Source: Methylohalomonas lacus (GTDB taxonomy: Bacteria > Pseudomonadota > Gammaproteobacteria > Methylohalomonadales > Methylohalomonadaceae). From it: a stretch of DNA of 64,000 nt. The position numbers and the translations under genes were made by a program. Below the pieces are notes generated by a model. That model saw only the letters and a list, made by a program, of their open reading frames with translations, made no database searches and was not told the DNA's origin. The stretch covers positions 58,501-122,500 of the forward strand of contig NZ_JANUCT010000008.1 of the NCBI RefSeq assembly GCF_024808875.1. The letters are read 5' to 3'. Below, one piece after another: positions 16,962-25,914 of the stretch. Numbering within the stretch: position 1 is the stretch's first letter; each line of letters starts with the position of its first letter.

Positions 16962-19049
16962 CTATTGCAGACGTGAGATATCGGCAATGCGCCGGAATTG
17001 CGCGCTCAGGCTGGCGAGCAGGGCGATGCGGTTGCTGCGCAGTTCGGGATCGTCACACATGACCATGACATTATCGAAGAATGCATCGACGCTGTCACGC
17101 AGTCCGGCCAGCGCGGTGAGCGCGGCGGCGTACTGGTTGGTGGCCAGCAACGGCTCGATTTCGCGCTGCAGTTGTTCGAGCTGCGCGGCCAGGTGCTTTT
17201 CGCTGGCGTCCTCCAATACAGCTGCGTCGAGCGTGGTTGCGACGCCGTCGGCCTGCTTGAGGAGGTTGCCGATGCGCTTGTTGGCGGCAGCGAGACTGTC
17301 GGCCGCGGCCAGCTGACGGAAGTCCTGGACCGCCAGCAGCCGTTGGTGAAATTCCAGCGGCCGGGTCGGCTGACAGGCCAGCACCGCCTCGAAGCTGTCG
17401 CTGCTGACGCCGTTGTCGAGGTAATAGCGGCGCAGGCGTTCCATCATGAACTCGAATACCGGTGTCAGGGCGGTTTCGGCATCGATGTCATCGGCAAATT
17501 GTTCGGCGGCCGTGGCCAACGTCGCTTTCAGGTCCAGATTCAGTTCACCCTCGATGATGATGCGCAGTACGCCCAGCGCGGCCCGGCGTAGCGCGAACGG
17601 GTCCTTCTCGCCGGTCGGCGCCTGACCGATGGCAAAAATGCCGACCAGCGTGTCGATCTTGTCGGCGATGGCCAGGGCCCGGCCGCTGGCGGTCTGCGGC
17701 AGTGCGTCGCCGGCGTAGCGCGGCCGGTATTGCTCGCCGATGGCGCAGGCGACTTCGGCGTCCTCGCCGTCGTGGGTCGCCAGGTAGCCGCCGGCGACGC
17801 CCTGCAGTTCCGGGAATTCGCCGACCATCTGCGTGACCAGGTCGCACTTGGCAAGAGCGGCGGCACGGCGCGCCTTGTCGGCGTCACCACCGATATCGGT
17901 GGCAATAGTGGCGGCCAGTTCCGCCACGCGTTTCATCTTGTCACCGAGGCTGCCGAGCCGTTTCTGGAAGGTCATGCTGTCCAGCGCGGGCATGCGGCTG
18001 GCCAGCGTCTGCGCCCGGTCGGTTTGCCAGAAGAACATGGCATCCGACAGGCGCGGCACGATCACGCGTTCGTTGCCCTTGCGCACCTGCTCCGGATCGA
18101 GGCTTTCGATATTCGCCACGGTAATGAAGTAGGGCAACAGTTTGCCGGTATCGTGTTCCCGTATCGCGAAATAGCGCTGCTGGTCTTCCAGCGTGGCGAT
18201 CAGCACTTCTTCCGGCAGTTCCAGGAACTGCGGGTCGAACTCGCCGCGCAGCGGTACCGGCCATTCCACCAGCGCCGCAACCTCGGCGACCAGGTCGCTG
18301 TCGGGCGCGCTGTTCAGCGCCTGGCCGCCAACCTGTTCGGCCAGAATCGCGACCTTTTCGCTGATCACCTGGTTGAGCTGTTGTTCGCTGTCGTTCAACC
18401 ATACCCGGCCCTGCTGCAGGGCGCTGACATAGTCAGCGGCTGACGCGAGCTCAATCGGTTCAGGCTGATGATAGCGATGACCGCGGGTGAAGCGATCGCT
18501 CTTGATGCCGAGCAGTTCGCAATCGATCAGCTGCTCGCCCAGCAGCACCACCAGCCAGTGTACCGGCCGGACGAACTCGTGCGTGCCATTACCCCAGCGC
18601 ATGCGCTTGGGGATCGGCAGCCTGGCCAGTGCGTCGTTGATGGCCGACGGGATCAGTTCGCCGGCCGGCTTGCCGGGCTCGGTGATGGCGAAATACAGCT
18701 TGCCGTCCTTTTCCTGTAATTGATCCACCGTGGTGTTGCAGGAACGGGCAAAGCCCGTCGCGGCCCTGGTCGGCTGGCCGGCATCATCGTAGGCGATGTT
18801 CAGGGCCGGGCCGTATTTTTCCACCTGGCGGTCCGGCTGTTGCGGCCGCAGGCCTTCGATAATGACGCTCAGCCGCCGCGGCGAGTAAAAGTAACGGCTC
18901 TTGCCGGCACCGGTATCATGCAGCTTCAGTTCATCGCCGAGAATGGCCTGCAGGCGATCGTGAAATTCGACCGCCAGTGACGCCAGCGCCCTGGGCGGCA
19001 GTTCCTCGGTGCCGATCTCGACCAGCAGATCCGGTTGCCTAGCACTCAT
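16962..19049 (-). CDS. glyS: Glycyl-tRNA synthetase beta subunit
   Basis: Beta chain of the heterotetrameric bacterial glycyl-tRNA synthetase; it binds tRNA and supports charging by the alpha chain. The 695-residue length is standard. Recognisable parts are the N-terminal [38 protein letters not shown] and a C-terminal DALR-type anticodon-binding helical domain with [15 protein letters not shown]. Its ATG overlaps the glyQ stop by 4 bp, and gmhB follows after 3 bp. Confidence 0.97.
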   Translation of the reverse strand: MSARQPDLLVEIGTEELPPRALASLAVEFHDRLQAILGDELKLHDTGAGKSRYFYSPRRLSVIIEGLRPQQPDRQVEKYGPALNIAYDDAGQPTRAATGFARSCNTTVDQLQEKDGKLYFAITEPGKPAGELIPSAINDALARLPIPKRMRWGNGTHEFVRPVHWLVVLLGEQLIDCELLGIKSDRFTRGHRYHQPEPIELASAADYVSALQQGRVWLNDSEQQLNQVISEKVAILAEQVGGQALNSAPDSDLVAEVAALVEWPVPLRGEFDPQFLELPEEVLIATLEDQQRYFAIREHDTGKLLPYFITVANIESLDPEQVRKGNERVIVPRLSDAMFFWQTDRAQTLASRMPALDSMTFQKRLGSLGDKMKRVAELAATIATDIGGDADKARRAAALAKCDLVTQMVGEFPELQGVAGGYLATHDGEDAEVACAIGEQYRPRYAGDALPQTASGRALAIADKIDTLVGIFAIGQAPTGEKDPFALRRAALGVLRIIIEGELNLDLKATLATAAEQFADDIDAETALTPVFEFMMERLRRYYLDNGVSSDSFEAVLACQPTRPLEFHQRLLAVQDFRQLAAADSLAAANKRIGNLLKQADGVATTLDAAVLEDASEKHLAAQLEQLQREIEPLLATNQYAAALTALAGLRDSVDAFFDNVMVMCDDPELRSNRIALLASLSAQFRRIADISRLQ

Positions 19050-19969
19050 ACGACTTCCGATTCGTTCTTGATAAGCGGGAAACCGAGCGCCTCACGGCGA
19101 TCGTAGTAGGCCTGGGCGATGGCGCGTGCCATGGTGCGCACGCGCAGGATGTAGCGCTGGCGTTCGGTCACGGAGATGGCGCGGCGTGCGTCCAGCAGGT
19201 TGAAGGTGTGCGAGGCCTTGAGCATCTGCTCGTAGGCCGGCAGTGGCAGATCGTTGTCGAGCAGCCGCTGACACTCGCTTTCGCAGTTGTCGAACCAGCC
19301 GAACAGACTGGTGGTGTCGGCCTGCTCGAAATTGTATTTCGACTGCTCTACCTCGTTCTGGTGATAGATGTCGCCGTAGGTGACGACCCCGGCCGGTGTG
19401 TCACTCCAGACCAGGTCGTAGACACTATCGACTTCCTGCAGGTACATGGCAATGCGTTCCAGGCCGTAGGTCAGCTCGCCGGCGACCGGTTTGCAGTCGA
19501 GACCGCCGACTTGCTGAAAGTAGGTGAACTGGCTGATCTCCATGCCGTTCAGCCAGACTTCCCAGCCCAGTCCCCAGGCACCCAGCGTCGGCGATTCCCA
19601 GTTATCCTCGACGAAACGGATGTCGTGGATCAGCGGGTCGATACCGAGCGTACGCAGCGAGCCGAGATACTGTTCCTGGATATCGGCCGGCGACGGTTTC
19701 AGCAGCACCTGGAACTGGTAGTAGTGCTGCAGCCGGTTCGGGTTGTCACCGTAACGGCCGTCGGTAGGCCGCCGTGACGGTTGCACGTAGGCGGCGTGCC
19801 AGGGTTCCGGGCCAATGGCGCGCAGGAACGTGGCGACGTGGAAGGTGCCGGCGCCGACTTCCATATCGTACGGCTGCTGGATGACGCAGCCGCGCTCGGC
19901 CCAGTATTGCTGCAGGCGCAGGATGAGGGTCTGAAAATCTTTCGGCGCGGACGCCAGTTCTGCCGGCAT
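19046..19969 (-). CDS. glyQ: Glycyl-tRNA synthetase alpha subunit
   Basis: Catalytic chain of the alpha2beta2 glycyl-tRNA synthetase. At 307 residues it has the typical [17 protein letters not shown] start, the class II motif [22 protein letters not shown], and [21 protein letters not shown]. First gene of the operon with glyS, gmhB and plsC, coupled to glyS by an ATGA overlap, which should keep the two chains in equal amounts. Confidence 0.98.
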   Translation of the reverse strand: MPAELASAPKDFQTLILRLQQYWAERGCVIQQPYDMEVGAGTFHVATFLRAIGPEPWHAAYVQPSRRPTDGRYGDNPNRLQHYYQFQVLLKPSPADIQEQYLGSLRTLGIDPLIHDIRFVEDNWESPTLGAWGLGWEVWLNGMEISQFTYFQQVGGLDCKPVAGELTYGLERIAMYLQEVDSVYDLVWSDTPAGVVTYGDIYHQNEVEQSKYNFEQADTTSLFGWFDNCESECQRLLDNDLPLPAYEQMLKASHTFNLLDARRAISVTERQRYILRVRTMARAIAQAYYDRREALGFPLIKNESEVV

Positions 19970-20046
19970 GAGTCTGAATCTGGGGGCTGAAATCCAAGCC
20001 CGGCAGTATAGCCGAGCCGGGCCTGCAGATAAAAAGTTCCGTTCAG

Positions 20047-21147
20047 TTAGTCGTCGGTCACGCGGGTGTAGTCATCCAGCACTGCGGTGAGCACGTCGTA
20101 CTTGAAGCTCGGGATCTGGTAGACCCAGCCGGACAGGCGCTGGTCGAGATCGCGCGCTTCGGCTTCCACCGACAGAGGCTGCTCCGCCAGGCTGGCTTCG
20201 CCCTCTGCCTGAACAAGTTGATCCAGGGCGTCGTCATCGCTGGCTTCGGCTGCATTGGCGTCATAGCTGAAACGGAAGTTAGCGTAATGCCGATCCTCGA
20301 TACTGCGGCTGCGCACCTTCACAACCAGGCCATCGAAAGTACGGACTGTGGTTTCGATGGTGTCGCCGGCGAAATCGAATGATTCCAGTGCGCGAATATC
20401 ACGGGCACTGATGCGTTGCAGTACCGAGCCGAAACGGTTCAGCGCCGTGCGTGACTGGATGCTGCGATCGGCGGGCAGGTTCCTGAGACCGAAACCGCCG
20501 CCCGGCGAATTGCGCACGGCGTGCAGCGTTTCGCCGTCGGGGTGGCGAATGACCACTTCGCTGATGCGTTCCGAGGCGATATCCAGTATGTCGGGATTGA
20601 ACCACTCCGTCTTTTCGGCTGATGCCGGTGCCCGGCCCTCGACCAGCAGGGCATGCTCGGCATCCGGTTTACGCACGTAAACACCGGTTTGCATGTTGCT
20701 GGCCTTGCTCATGTGCGCCTTGCCGAGAATGACATCGGCCAGCGTCTTGCCGTCGGCATCGGTAACCTGCACGCGTACGGAATTGCTGTCCGGCTGGGAG
20801 GGATCCCGCACGTTCAGATGGTGGTACAACTCGGGGTTGCCGGTCTTGCGTTCCAGCGTACGCAGGCCGCTGAGGTTGATGAGCAGCGAGCGCACCTTGT
20901 CGAACAGCGCCGGGTAGTCGTCGCTGTTGGCGATGTACCAGGTTTCGCCGTCACGCTCGAGAATGGTCTTGTGGCGGTTGCTGGTCAGATTGATGGTGGC
21001 GGCATTATTGACGTTGTCGACCAGCGCCGGGAACAGCAGCTCATGACTCATGGAAGTTGGTGCGCGGTCCTTGCTGACGACGACTGCCGCCGCAATGACC
21101 ACGGTCAGTGTAATGGCGGCGAGCGCGATCAGGTTATTGCGATTCAT
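20047..21147 (-). CDS. DUF4340 domain protein of a Gld-type ABC system
   Basis: A 366-residue protein with one N-terminal membrane segment ([19 protein letters not shown]) and a long periplasmic part. It carries the DUF4340 pattern: [16 protein letters not shown] with the partner helix [16 protein letters not shown], and [15 protein letters not shown]. The ATG at 21147 has a GGAG site and lies 13 bp after the gldG-like stop. Proteins of this type accompany GldA/F/G-like transporters; the cargo is unknown. Last gene of a four-gene operon. Confidence 0.85.
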   Translation of the reverse strand: MNRNNLIALAAITLTVVIAAAVVVSKDRAPTSMSHELLFPALVDNVNNAATINLTSNRHKTILERDGETWYIANSDDYPALFDKVRSLLINLSGLRTLERKTGNPELYHHLNVRDPSQPDSNSVRVQVTDADGKTLADVILGKAHMSKASNMQTGVYVRKPDAEHALLVEGRAPASAEKTEWFNPDILDIASERISEVVIRHPDGETLHAVRNSPGGGFGLRNLPADRSIQSRTALNRFGSVLQRISARDIRALESFDFAGDTIETTVRTFDGLVVKVRSRSIEDRHYANFRFSYDANAAEASDDDALDQLVQAEGEASLAEQPLSVEAEARDLDQRLSGWVYQIPSFKYDVLTAVLDDYTRVTDD

Positions 21148-21160
21148 GCGGTCGCTCCAC

Positions 21161-23029
21161 TCAACGGCGTTGACGAATGTAGGTACGGTACAGGCCGACG
21201 CCGATGGCAACGAAGGCGATCAGCAACGGGACCAGACCGATGTTGATGAAACGCAGGCGTGACGCCAGTCGCTCGATATCCTTTTGCAGGTTGTGTTGCA
21301 CTTCGCGCAGCTCCTGGCGGACTTCAAGCTGCTGGCGGCGCGATTCCTCGATCGCCTGGGCCTGTTCCTCGCTCATGATGAGCCCGGAAACGCCCTGTTC
21401 CTGTTGCAGCTGCTCAATGCGTGACTGTGCCTCCTGCAGTTTGCTCTGCAGCTGCTGTTCGCGTTCGCGGTATTCCGCTTCGGCGTTGCGGCGCAGGCGC
21501 TCGACCACCTCGAACGGCCGATCGAAGGTGCCGCGGCTGCGCAGGCTGATGAGGTCGGTATTGCCCGACAGGTTGTCCAGGGCATTGACGACGAAGTCAC
21601 CGTTGTCGGCGATCGGTTCTGGTACCTGCATGCCGTACTGGCTTCTTTCGCGGATCCAGAAGCGATTGCTGAGAATGTCGGTATCCGCAACCACGACGGC
21701 ATTGAGCTCGCCCTCGCTCAGCGACTCCCGTTGTTCGTCATCGCGACGGCGCTGTTCAGTCCGCGGCGGTCCGTCCGGGAAGGCGGTCTTGATCGGTCCG
21801 CTGATGCGGGCCGCCAGCGTAAAGTTACGCCCGCTGGCTGCGAAGTTTTCGATAATGACGTTCGGATCGCGCTGCAGCAGGATCAGATCGCGTTCCAGTA
21901 GCGTCGATTGCGTCGACGTCTGCAGCAACGGTTCCAGCGACAGTTGCGAGTCATCGGCCAGCTCGATATAGCTGCTGGTGCCGAGCTGGACCCGCTTGAG
22001 CTGGCTGGTGATGAAGTCCTCGCGGTTGATGGTGTCCTCGCCCAGCTGCAGCCACGGCAGGTAGGGGACTTCCTGGGTGCCGCGCTCGCCGCGATGCTGC
22101 ACGCGGATGGCGTTGTCCATGTCGCCGACGATCTTGTCTTCCGGGATACGGATACCCCAAGGGTCGAACAGGGTTGCCAGTTCGGAATCGCGATCCGGCA
22201 TCGCACGCGGATTTTGCGGATCGGGACGCGATTTATCGGCCTCGGCGAAGGGATCCACGAACACCATGAGCTTGCCGCCGTCTAGGGCAAACTGATCGAT
22301 GGCATAAAGCGTTTCTTCGGGCAGGCTCTTCGGATGCACGACCATCAGCACCTCGATGTCATTGCTGATGAAGGAAGCATCAGTCGCCAGTTCACGCACA
22401 TCGAAGAACTCGCGCATTACGCGAATGATCGGCCAGGCGACGTTGCCGCCGGCACCTTCACCCTTGAACAGGGGCAGATCGCCGATCACGCCGACGACCT
22501 GCTGATCCGGGTTGGCGAGTTTGTAGACCATCTTCGACAGTTCGTACTCGAGTTCGCTTTCGCGGCTCGGGGAAAAGAACGGAATGACCTCGGTGTCGTC
22601 GATGGAGTTGCTGCCGACTAGGCCGAAGTAGGCCTGCTCACCCGAATTGCCCACCGGTACGCTGCGCACGCCATCGGCAACGGCGCGGTCCTCAAGGTCG
22701 GTGAACGGTTTCGGATCGACCACTTCAAAATGCAGCTTGCCGTCGGAGTGCGCCTCGTATTCGCGCAGCATGTCGCGCACGCGCACGCCGTAGTTCAGTA
22801 ATTGCGGGTAGCCGAGCAGCTGGTCGCGGGAAAAGTACATCCGTAGCGTGACTGGCTCGTCGATGTTGTCGAGGATGTTCAGTGTGCCGTTGGAGAGTGT
22901 GTAAAGATCGTTCTCGGTCAGGTCGACGCGCCAGTTTGTCAGCGTCGCATTGACGATGATGTTGATTGAGATGAACAGGCACGCCGCGAGGACGAGACCG
23001 GTGCCGGATGACAATTGTTTGCTACGCAT
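21161..23029 (-). CDS. GldG-like ABC transporter auxiliary protein
   Basis: A 622-residue protein with a membrane segment near each end and a large periplasmic domain of the GldG/ABC-auxiliary type: LTENDLYTLSNGTLNILDNIDEPVTLRMYFS, VVDPKPF, FFSPSRESELEYELSKMVYKL and GGKLMVFVDPFAEAD. A coiled coil rich in Gln and Glu (~500–590) precedes the last membrane helix. In Bacteroidetes GldG is tied to gliding; in proteobacteria the role is unknown. The ATG at 23029 is preferred to an upstream TTG. It sits between the permease and the DUF4340 gene. Confidence 0.9.
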   Translation of the reverse strand: MRSKQLSSGTGLVLAACLFISINIIVNATLTNWRVDLTENDLYTLSNGTLNILDNIDEPVTLRMYFSRDQLLGYPQLLNYGVRVRDMLREYEAHSDGKLHFEVVDPKPFTDLEDRAVADGVRSVPVGNSGEQAYFGLVGSNSIDDTEVIPFFSPSRESELEYELSKMVYKLANPDQQVVGVIGDLPLFKGEGAGGNVAWPIIRVMREFFDVRELATDASFISNDIEVLMVVHPKSLPEETLYAIDQFALDGGKLMVFVDPFAEADKSRPDPQNPRAMPDRDSELATLFDPWGIRIPEDKIVGDMDNAIRVQHRGERGTQEVPYLPWLQLGEDTINREDFITSQLKRVQLGTSSYIELADDSQLSLEPLLQTSTQSTLLERDLILLQRDPNVIIENFAASGRNFTLAARISGPIKTAFPDGPPRTEQRRRDDEQRESLSEGELNAVVVADTDILSNRFWIRERSQYGMQVPEPIADNGDFVVNALDNLSGNTDLISLRSRGTFDRPFEVVERLRRNAEAEYREREQQLQSKLQEAQSRIEQLQQEQGVSGLIMSEEQAQAIEESRRQQLEVRQELREVQHNLQKDIERLASRLRFINIGLVPLLIAFVAIGVGLYRTYIRQRR

Positions 23030-23035
23030 GGTCAA

Positions 23036-23770
23036 TCAGCTCGCTTTCTTGGCTTCGATGGTGACAACGTTGGCGTACAGCCAGAAAGCAATCAGCGTGG
23101 TAAAGAAGATCATGTCGCGGGCATCAATCACGCCTTTCTTGATGGAATCGAAATGCGTGAAGAAGCTGAACGAGGCGATTACGTCGACGATGGCCTGCGG
23201 CGCCCAGCCCTTGAAGAAATCCAGTACCAGCGGAAAGCCGCTGAGTAGGAACAGGAAGCAGATAACCACGCTGACGACGAAGGCGATGACCTGGCTCTTG
23301 GTCAGGGCCGAGATGCACGAGCCGATGGCGAGAAAGCCGCCGGCCATCAACAGGCTGCCGATGTAACCGGCGACGATGACGGTGTTGTCCGGATCGCCGA
23401 GGTAATTGACCGTCAGCACCATCGGAAATGTCAGCGCCAGGGCAACCGCACTGAAGGCCCAGGCCGCCAGGTATTTGCCGATGACCGCCTGGGCGGTGGA
23501 TAGCGGCAGTGTCATCAGCAGTTCGATGGTGCCGCTCTTGCGTTCTTCCGACCACAGGCGCATGGCGATCGCCGGGATCAGGAACAGGTACAGCCACGGA
23601 TGGAAGTTGAAGAACGGCTGCAGATCGGCCTGGTTGCGTTCGAAGAACGAGCCCAGGTAGAACGTGAAAACGCCGGTCAGAAACAGGAAGATGACGATAA
23701 AAACGTAGGCGACCGGCGTGGCGAAATAGCCGACGAATTCGCGTTTGAAAATGGCAAAGATATTGTTCAT
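23036..23770 (-). CDS. ABC-2 type permease (GldF-like)
   Basis: A 244-residue inner-membrane permease with about six hydrophobic segments and the ABC-2 pattern PAIAMRLWSEERKSGTIELL followed by PLSTAQAVIGKYLAAW. It starts 2 bp after the ATPase gene's stop and ends 6 bp before the gldG-like start, so the unit is co-translated. Substrate unknown. Confidence 0.92.
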   Translation of the reverse strand: MNNIFAIFKREFVGYFATPVAYVFIVIFLFLTGVFTFYLGSFFERNQADLQPFFNFHPWLYLFLIPAIAMRLWSEERKSGTIELLMTLPLSTAQAVIGKYLAAWAFSAVALALTFPMVLTVNYLGDPDNTVIVAGYIGSLLMAGGFLAIGSCISALTKSQVIAFVVSVVICFLFLLSGFPLVLDFFKGWAPQAIVDVIASFSFFTHFDSIKKGVIDARDMIFFTTLIAFWLYANVVTIEAKKAS

Positions 23771-23772
23771 GG

Positions 23773-24756
23773 TCAGGCCGCCCGGTTACTGAATTCGCGT
23801 TGTCCCTCGGTACTGTGCGGCATCGTGATCTGGCGAAAGACGTCATCCAGGCGGCCGGATTCGACCCGTAGCGACTGCACCGCCCAGTTATTGCGGTGAA
23901 TCGTCTCGCCGATCGCGGTGATGATCTCGCGGCCGGCGTGCGGTACCGCCAGCAGGGTGACCTGGTCGCCCTGTTCGGCGATGCGCTCGACGCGTTCGAC
24001 ATCGTCGAGCCCGTTGAGCGCCGTCTCGGCCGCGGCTGCGGTGGCCGGGTCGACGATCAGGGTGACGGCATTGTGCATGTCCGAGCGGGCCTGCAGTTCG
24101 GTCGGCGTGCCGTCGAACAGTATCCGTCCGGCGGCAATGATCACCGCACGCGAGCAGACCGCGTCGACTTCCTCAAGTATGTGCGTGGAAATGATGATCG
24201 CCTTGTCGGCAGCCATTTCCTGGATTAGCAGGCGTACTTCGTGTTTCTGGTTCGGATCGAGGCCGTCGGTGGGTTCATCCAGGATCAGGATTTCTGGATC
24301 GTGCAGCAGCGCCTGTGCAATACCGACACGGCGCTTGTAACCCTTGGACAGGGTTTCGATGGTCTGCTCGACGACGCTTTCCAGGTGAATCTTGTCGATG
24401 ACGTCACGAATGCGGTCCTGGCGCTGGCTTCTCGGCACGCCGCGGACTTCGGCGACGAATTCGAGGAAGCTCTGCACCGTCATCTCGCCATAGCTGGGCG
24501 CGCCCTCCGGCAGGTAACCGATGCGCCTTTTAACCTGAATGGGTTCGTCCTGCACGTCGTGGCCGGCAACCCGGATCGTGCCGCCGGTCGGCTCGAGGAA
24601 GCCGGTGATCATTTTCATGGTCGTGGACTTGCCGGCGCCGTTGGGGCCGAGAAAGCCCAACACTTCACCGCGCTGTACGTTGAACGACACATTATTCACG
24701 GCATGCAGGATGCCGAAACGCTTGTGCAGTTCGCTGACTTCGATCAGGGTCGTCAT
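23773..24756 (-). CDS. ABC transporter ATP-binding protein (GldA-like)
   Basis: A 327-residue ATPase with Walker A GPNGAGKST, signature LSKGYKRRVG (in place of LSGGQ, as in many GldA-like proteins), Walker B ILILDEPTDGLDP and switch His in ISTHILEEV. The ~100-residue C-terminal extension is typical of exporters of this group. First gene of the operon ATPase–permease–GldG-like–DUF4340. Confidence 0.94.
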   Translation of the reverse strand: MTTLIEVSELHKRFGILHAVNNVSFNVQRGEVLGFLGPNGAGKSTTMKMITGFLEPTGGTIRVAGHDVQDEPIQVKRRIGYLPEGAPSYGEMTVQSFLEFVAEVRGVPRSQRQDRIRDVIDKIHLESVVEQTIETLSKGYKRRVGIAQALLHDPEILILDEPTDGLDPNQKHEVRLLIQEMAADKAIIISTHILEEVDAVCSRAVIIAAGRILFDGTPTELQARSDMHNAVTLIVDPATAAAAETALNGLDDVERVERIAEQGDQVTLLAVPHAGREIITAIGETIHRNNWAVQSLRVESGRLDDVFRQITMPHSTEGQREFSNRAA

Positions 24757-24849
24757 TAGTCTTTTAAGCCGGTCGTACCGACCAGCCGCTGGCTCCGGTT
24801 ATTGTATTTATTGCCAGTGATTGGACTGTAAAAACTGTAGGTTATCTGT

Positions 24850-24887
24850 ACGGGGTGCGCTCATTCTGCACATTGCGCCGACCCCGT
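24850..24887. other. Stem-loop between the dehydrogenase and Gld-type operon
   Basis: ACGGGGT (24850–24856) pairs with ACCCCGT (24881–24887) around a 24-base loop with further partial pairing. There is no T-run on the minus strand, so it is not a classical terminator. It may still separate the upstream dehydrogenase gene from the ABC operon, or act in the ABC operon's leader. Confidence 0.35.
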
Positions 24888-24933
24888 CAAACAGCAATAG
24901 ACCGATGACCGGCTGGCGAGTTCAGCCGTCCGC

Positions 24934-25815
24934 TTACTTCGGGCCTTCCAGGTGTTGGCGCTGCTTGAGCCGGAACAATGCCGAGATGTCCTCGTCGGCG
25001 TGGCCCTCGTCCATCAGCTTCTGGTAGTGGATCAGCGTCATTTCCACCAGCGGCAGGCTGATACCGGTCTTCTCCAGTGCCATCGACCGGCAGATGCCGA
25101 GATCCTTGTGATGCAGGCCGAGCTTGAAGCCGGGATCGAATACGCCCTTGAGCATGGTCTTGCCGCGATGCTCGACGAACCAGTTACCGGCGGCTCCGGC
25201 CGAGACCACGTCGACGACCTTGTCCATGTCCAGTCCCAGGCTCTCGCCGAAGGCCAGCGCCTCGGTGACCGCCTGGTTGATACCGGCGGCCATCAGCTGG
25301 TTGACGGCCTTGGTCGCCTGGCCGCTGCCGGATTCGCCCATGTAAATGACATTGCCGGCGATCGCCTCCAACGCCGGCCGCGCCCGCTCCAGCGCCTGGA
25401 CGTCGCCGCCGACCATGGTTACCAGCGTGCCCTGGCGCGCGCCCTCGACGCCGCCGGAAACCGGGCAGTCGAGAAAGAAGCCGCCGGCGTCGGCAAGCCG
25501 CGCCGCCGCCGTCTGCGCGGTACTGGCGTTGACCGTCGAGGTATCGGCGACCACGCCGCCGGGCTGGATGCCGGGCAGCAGCTGGTCGACAACGTCGAGG
25601 ACGTCGTCATCGCGCGACACGCAGGTGATGATGACGTCGCACAGCTCGGCCAGCTGGGCCGGGCTGTCGGCCACCTGGCAGCCGGTTTCACCGGCCAGGC
25701 TCTCGGCCTTGTCGCGGCTGCGGTTCCAGACCGCGGCGAGCAAATCGTTGGCGTGCAGGTTACGGGCCATGTGCGCGCCCATTGCGCCTAGGCCGATGAC
25801 ACCGGTCTTTATCAT
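24934..25815 (-). CDS. NAD(P)-dependent beta-hydroxyacid dehydrogenase
   Basis: A 293-residue member of the 3-hydroxyisobutyrate/tartronate semialdehyde reductase family. It has the Rossmann motif VIGLGAMGAHMARNL at the N-terminus, the substrate segment DCPVSGGVEGARQGTL, the GSGQATKAVNQ motif and the catalytic-lysine region TKAVNQLMAAG. Which hydroxyacid it uses cannot be told. Its ATG is directly preceded by a seven-unit heptamer array with no ribosome binding site. Confidence 0.92.
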   Translation of the reverse strand: MIKTGVIGLGAMGAHMARNLHANDLLAAVWNRSRDKAESLAGETGCQVADSPAQLAELCDVIITCVSRDDDVLDVVDQLLPGIQPGGVVADTSTVNASTAQTAAARLADAGGFFLDCPVSGGVEGARQGTLVTMVGGDVQALERARPALEAIAGNVIYMGESGSGQATKAVNQLMAAGINQAVTEALAFGESLGLDMDKVVDVVSAGAAGNWFVEHRGKTMLKGVFDPGFKLGLHHKDLGICRSMALEKTGISLPLVEMTLIHYQKLMDEGHADEDISALFRLKQRQHLEGPK

Positions 25816-25864
25816 GGTTGCTTGGTTAACTGGTTAATTGGCAATTAGTGAATGGTGAATGGCT
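25816..25864. repeat. Heptamer array abutting a start codon
   Basis: Seven 7-bp units (GGTTGCT, TGGTTAA, CTGGTTA, ATTGGCA, ATTAGTG, AATGGTG, AATGGCT) fill exactly 49 bp, touching the ATG of the dehydrogenase gene read on the minus strand. The leader immediately before the gene is therefore repeat sequence. Confidence 0.8.
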
Positions 25865-25914
25865 AGCGCCAGCGTGACAAGCGCAAGCCGTGGATCAACT
25901 GCTTCGGTCAGCGA

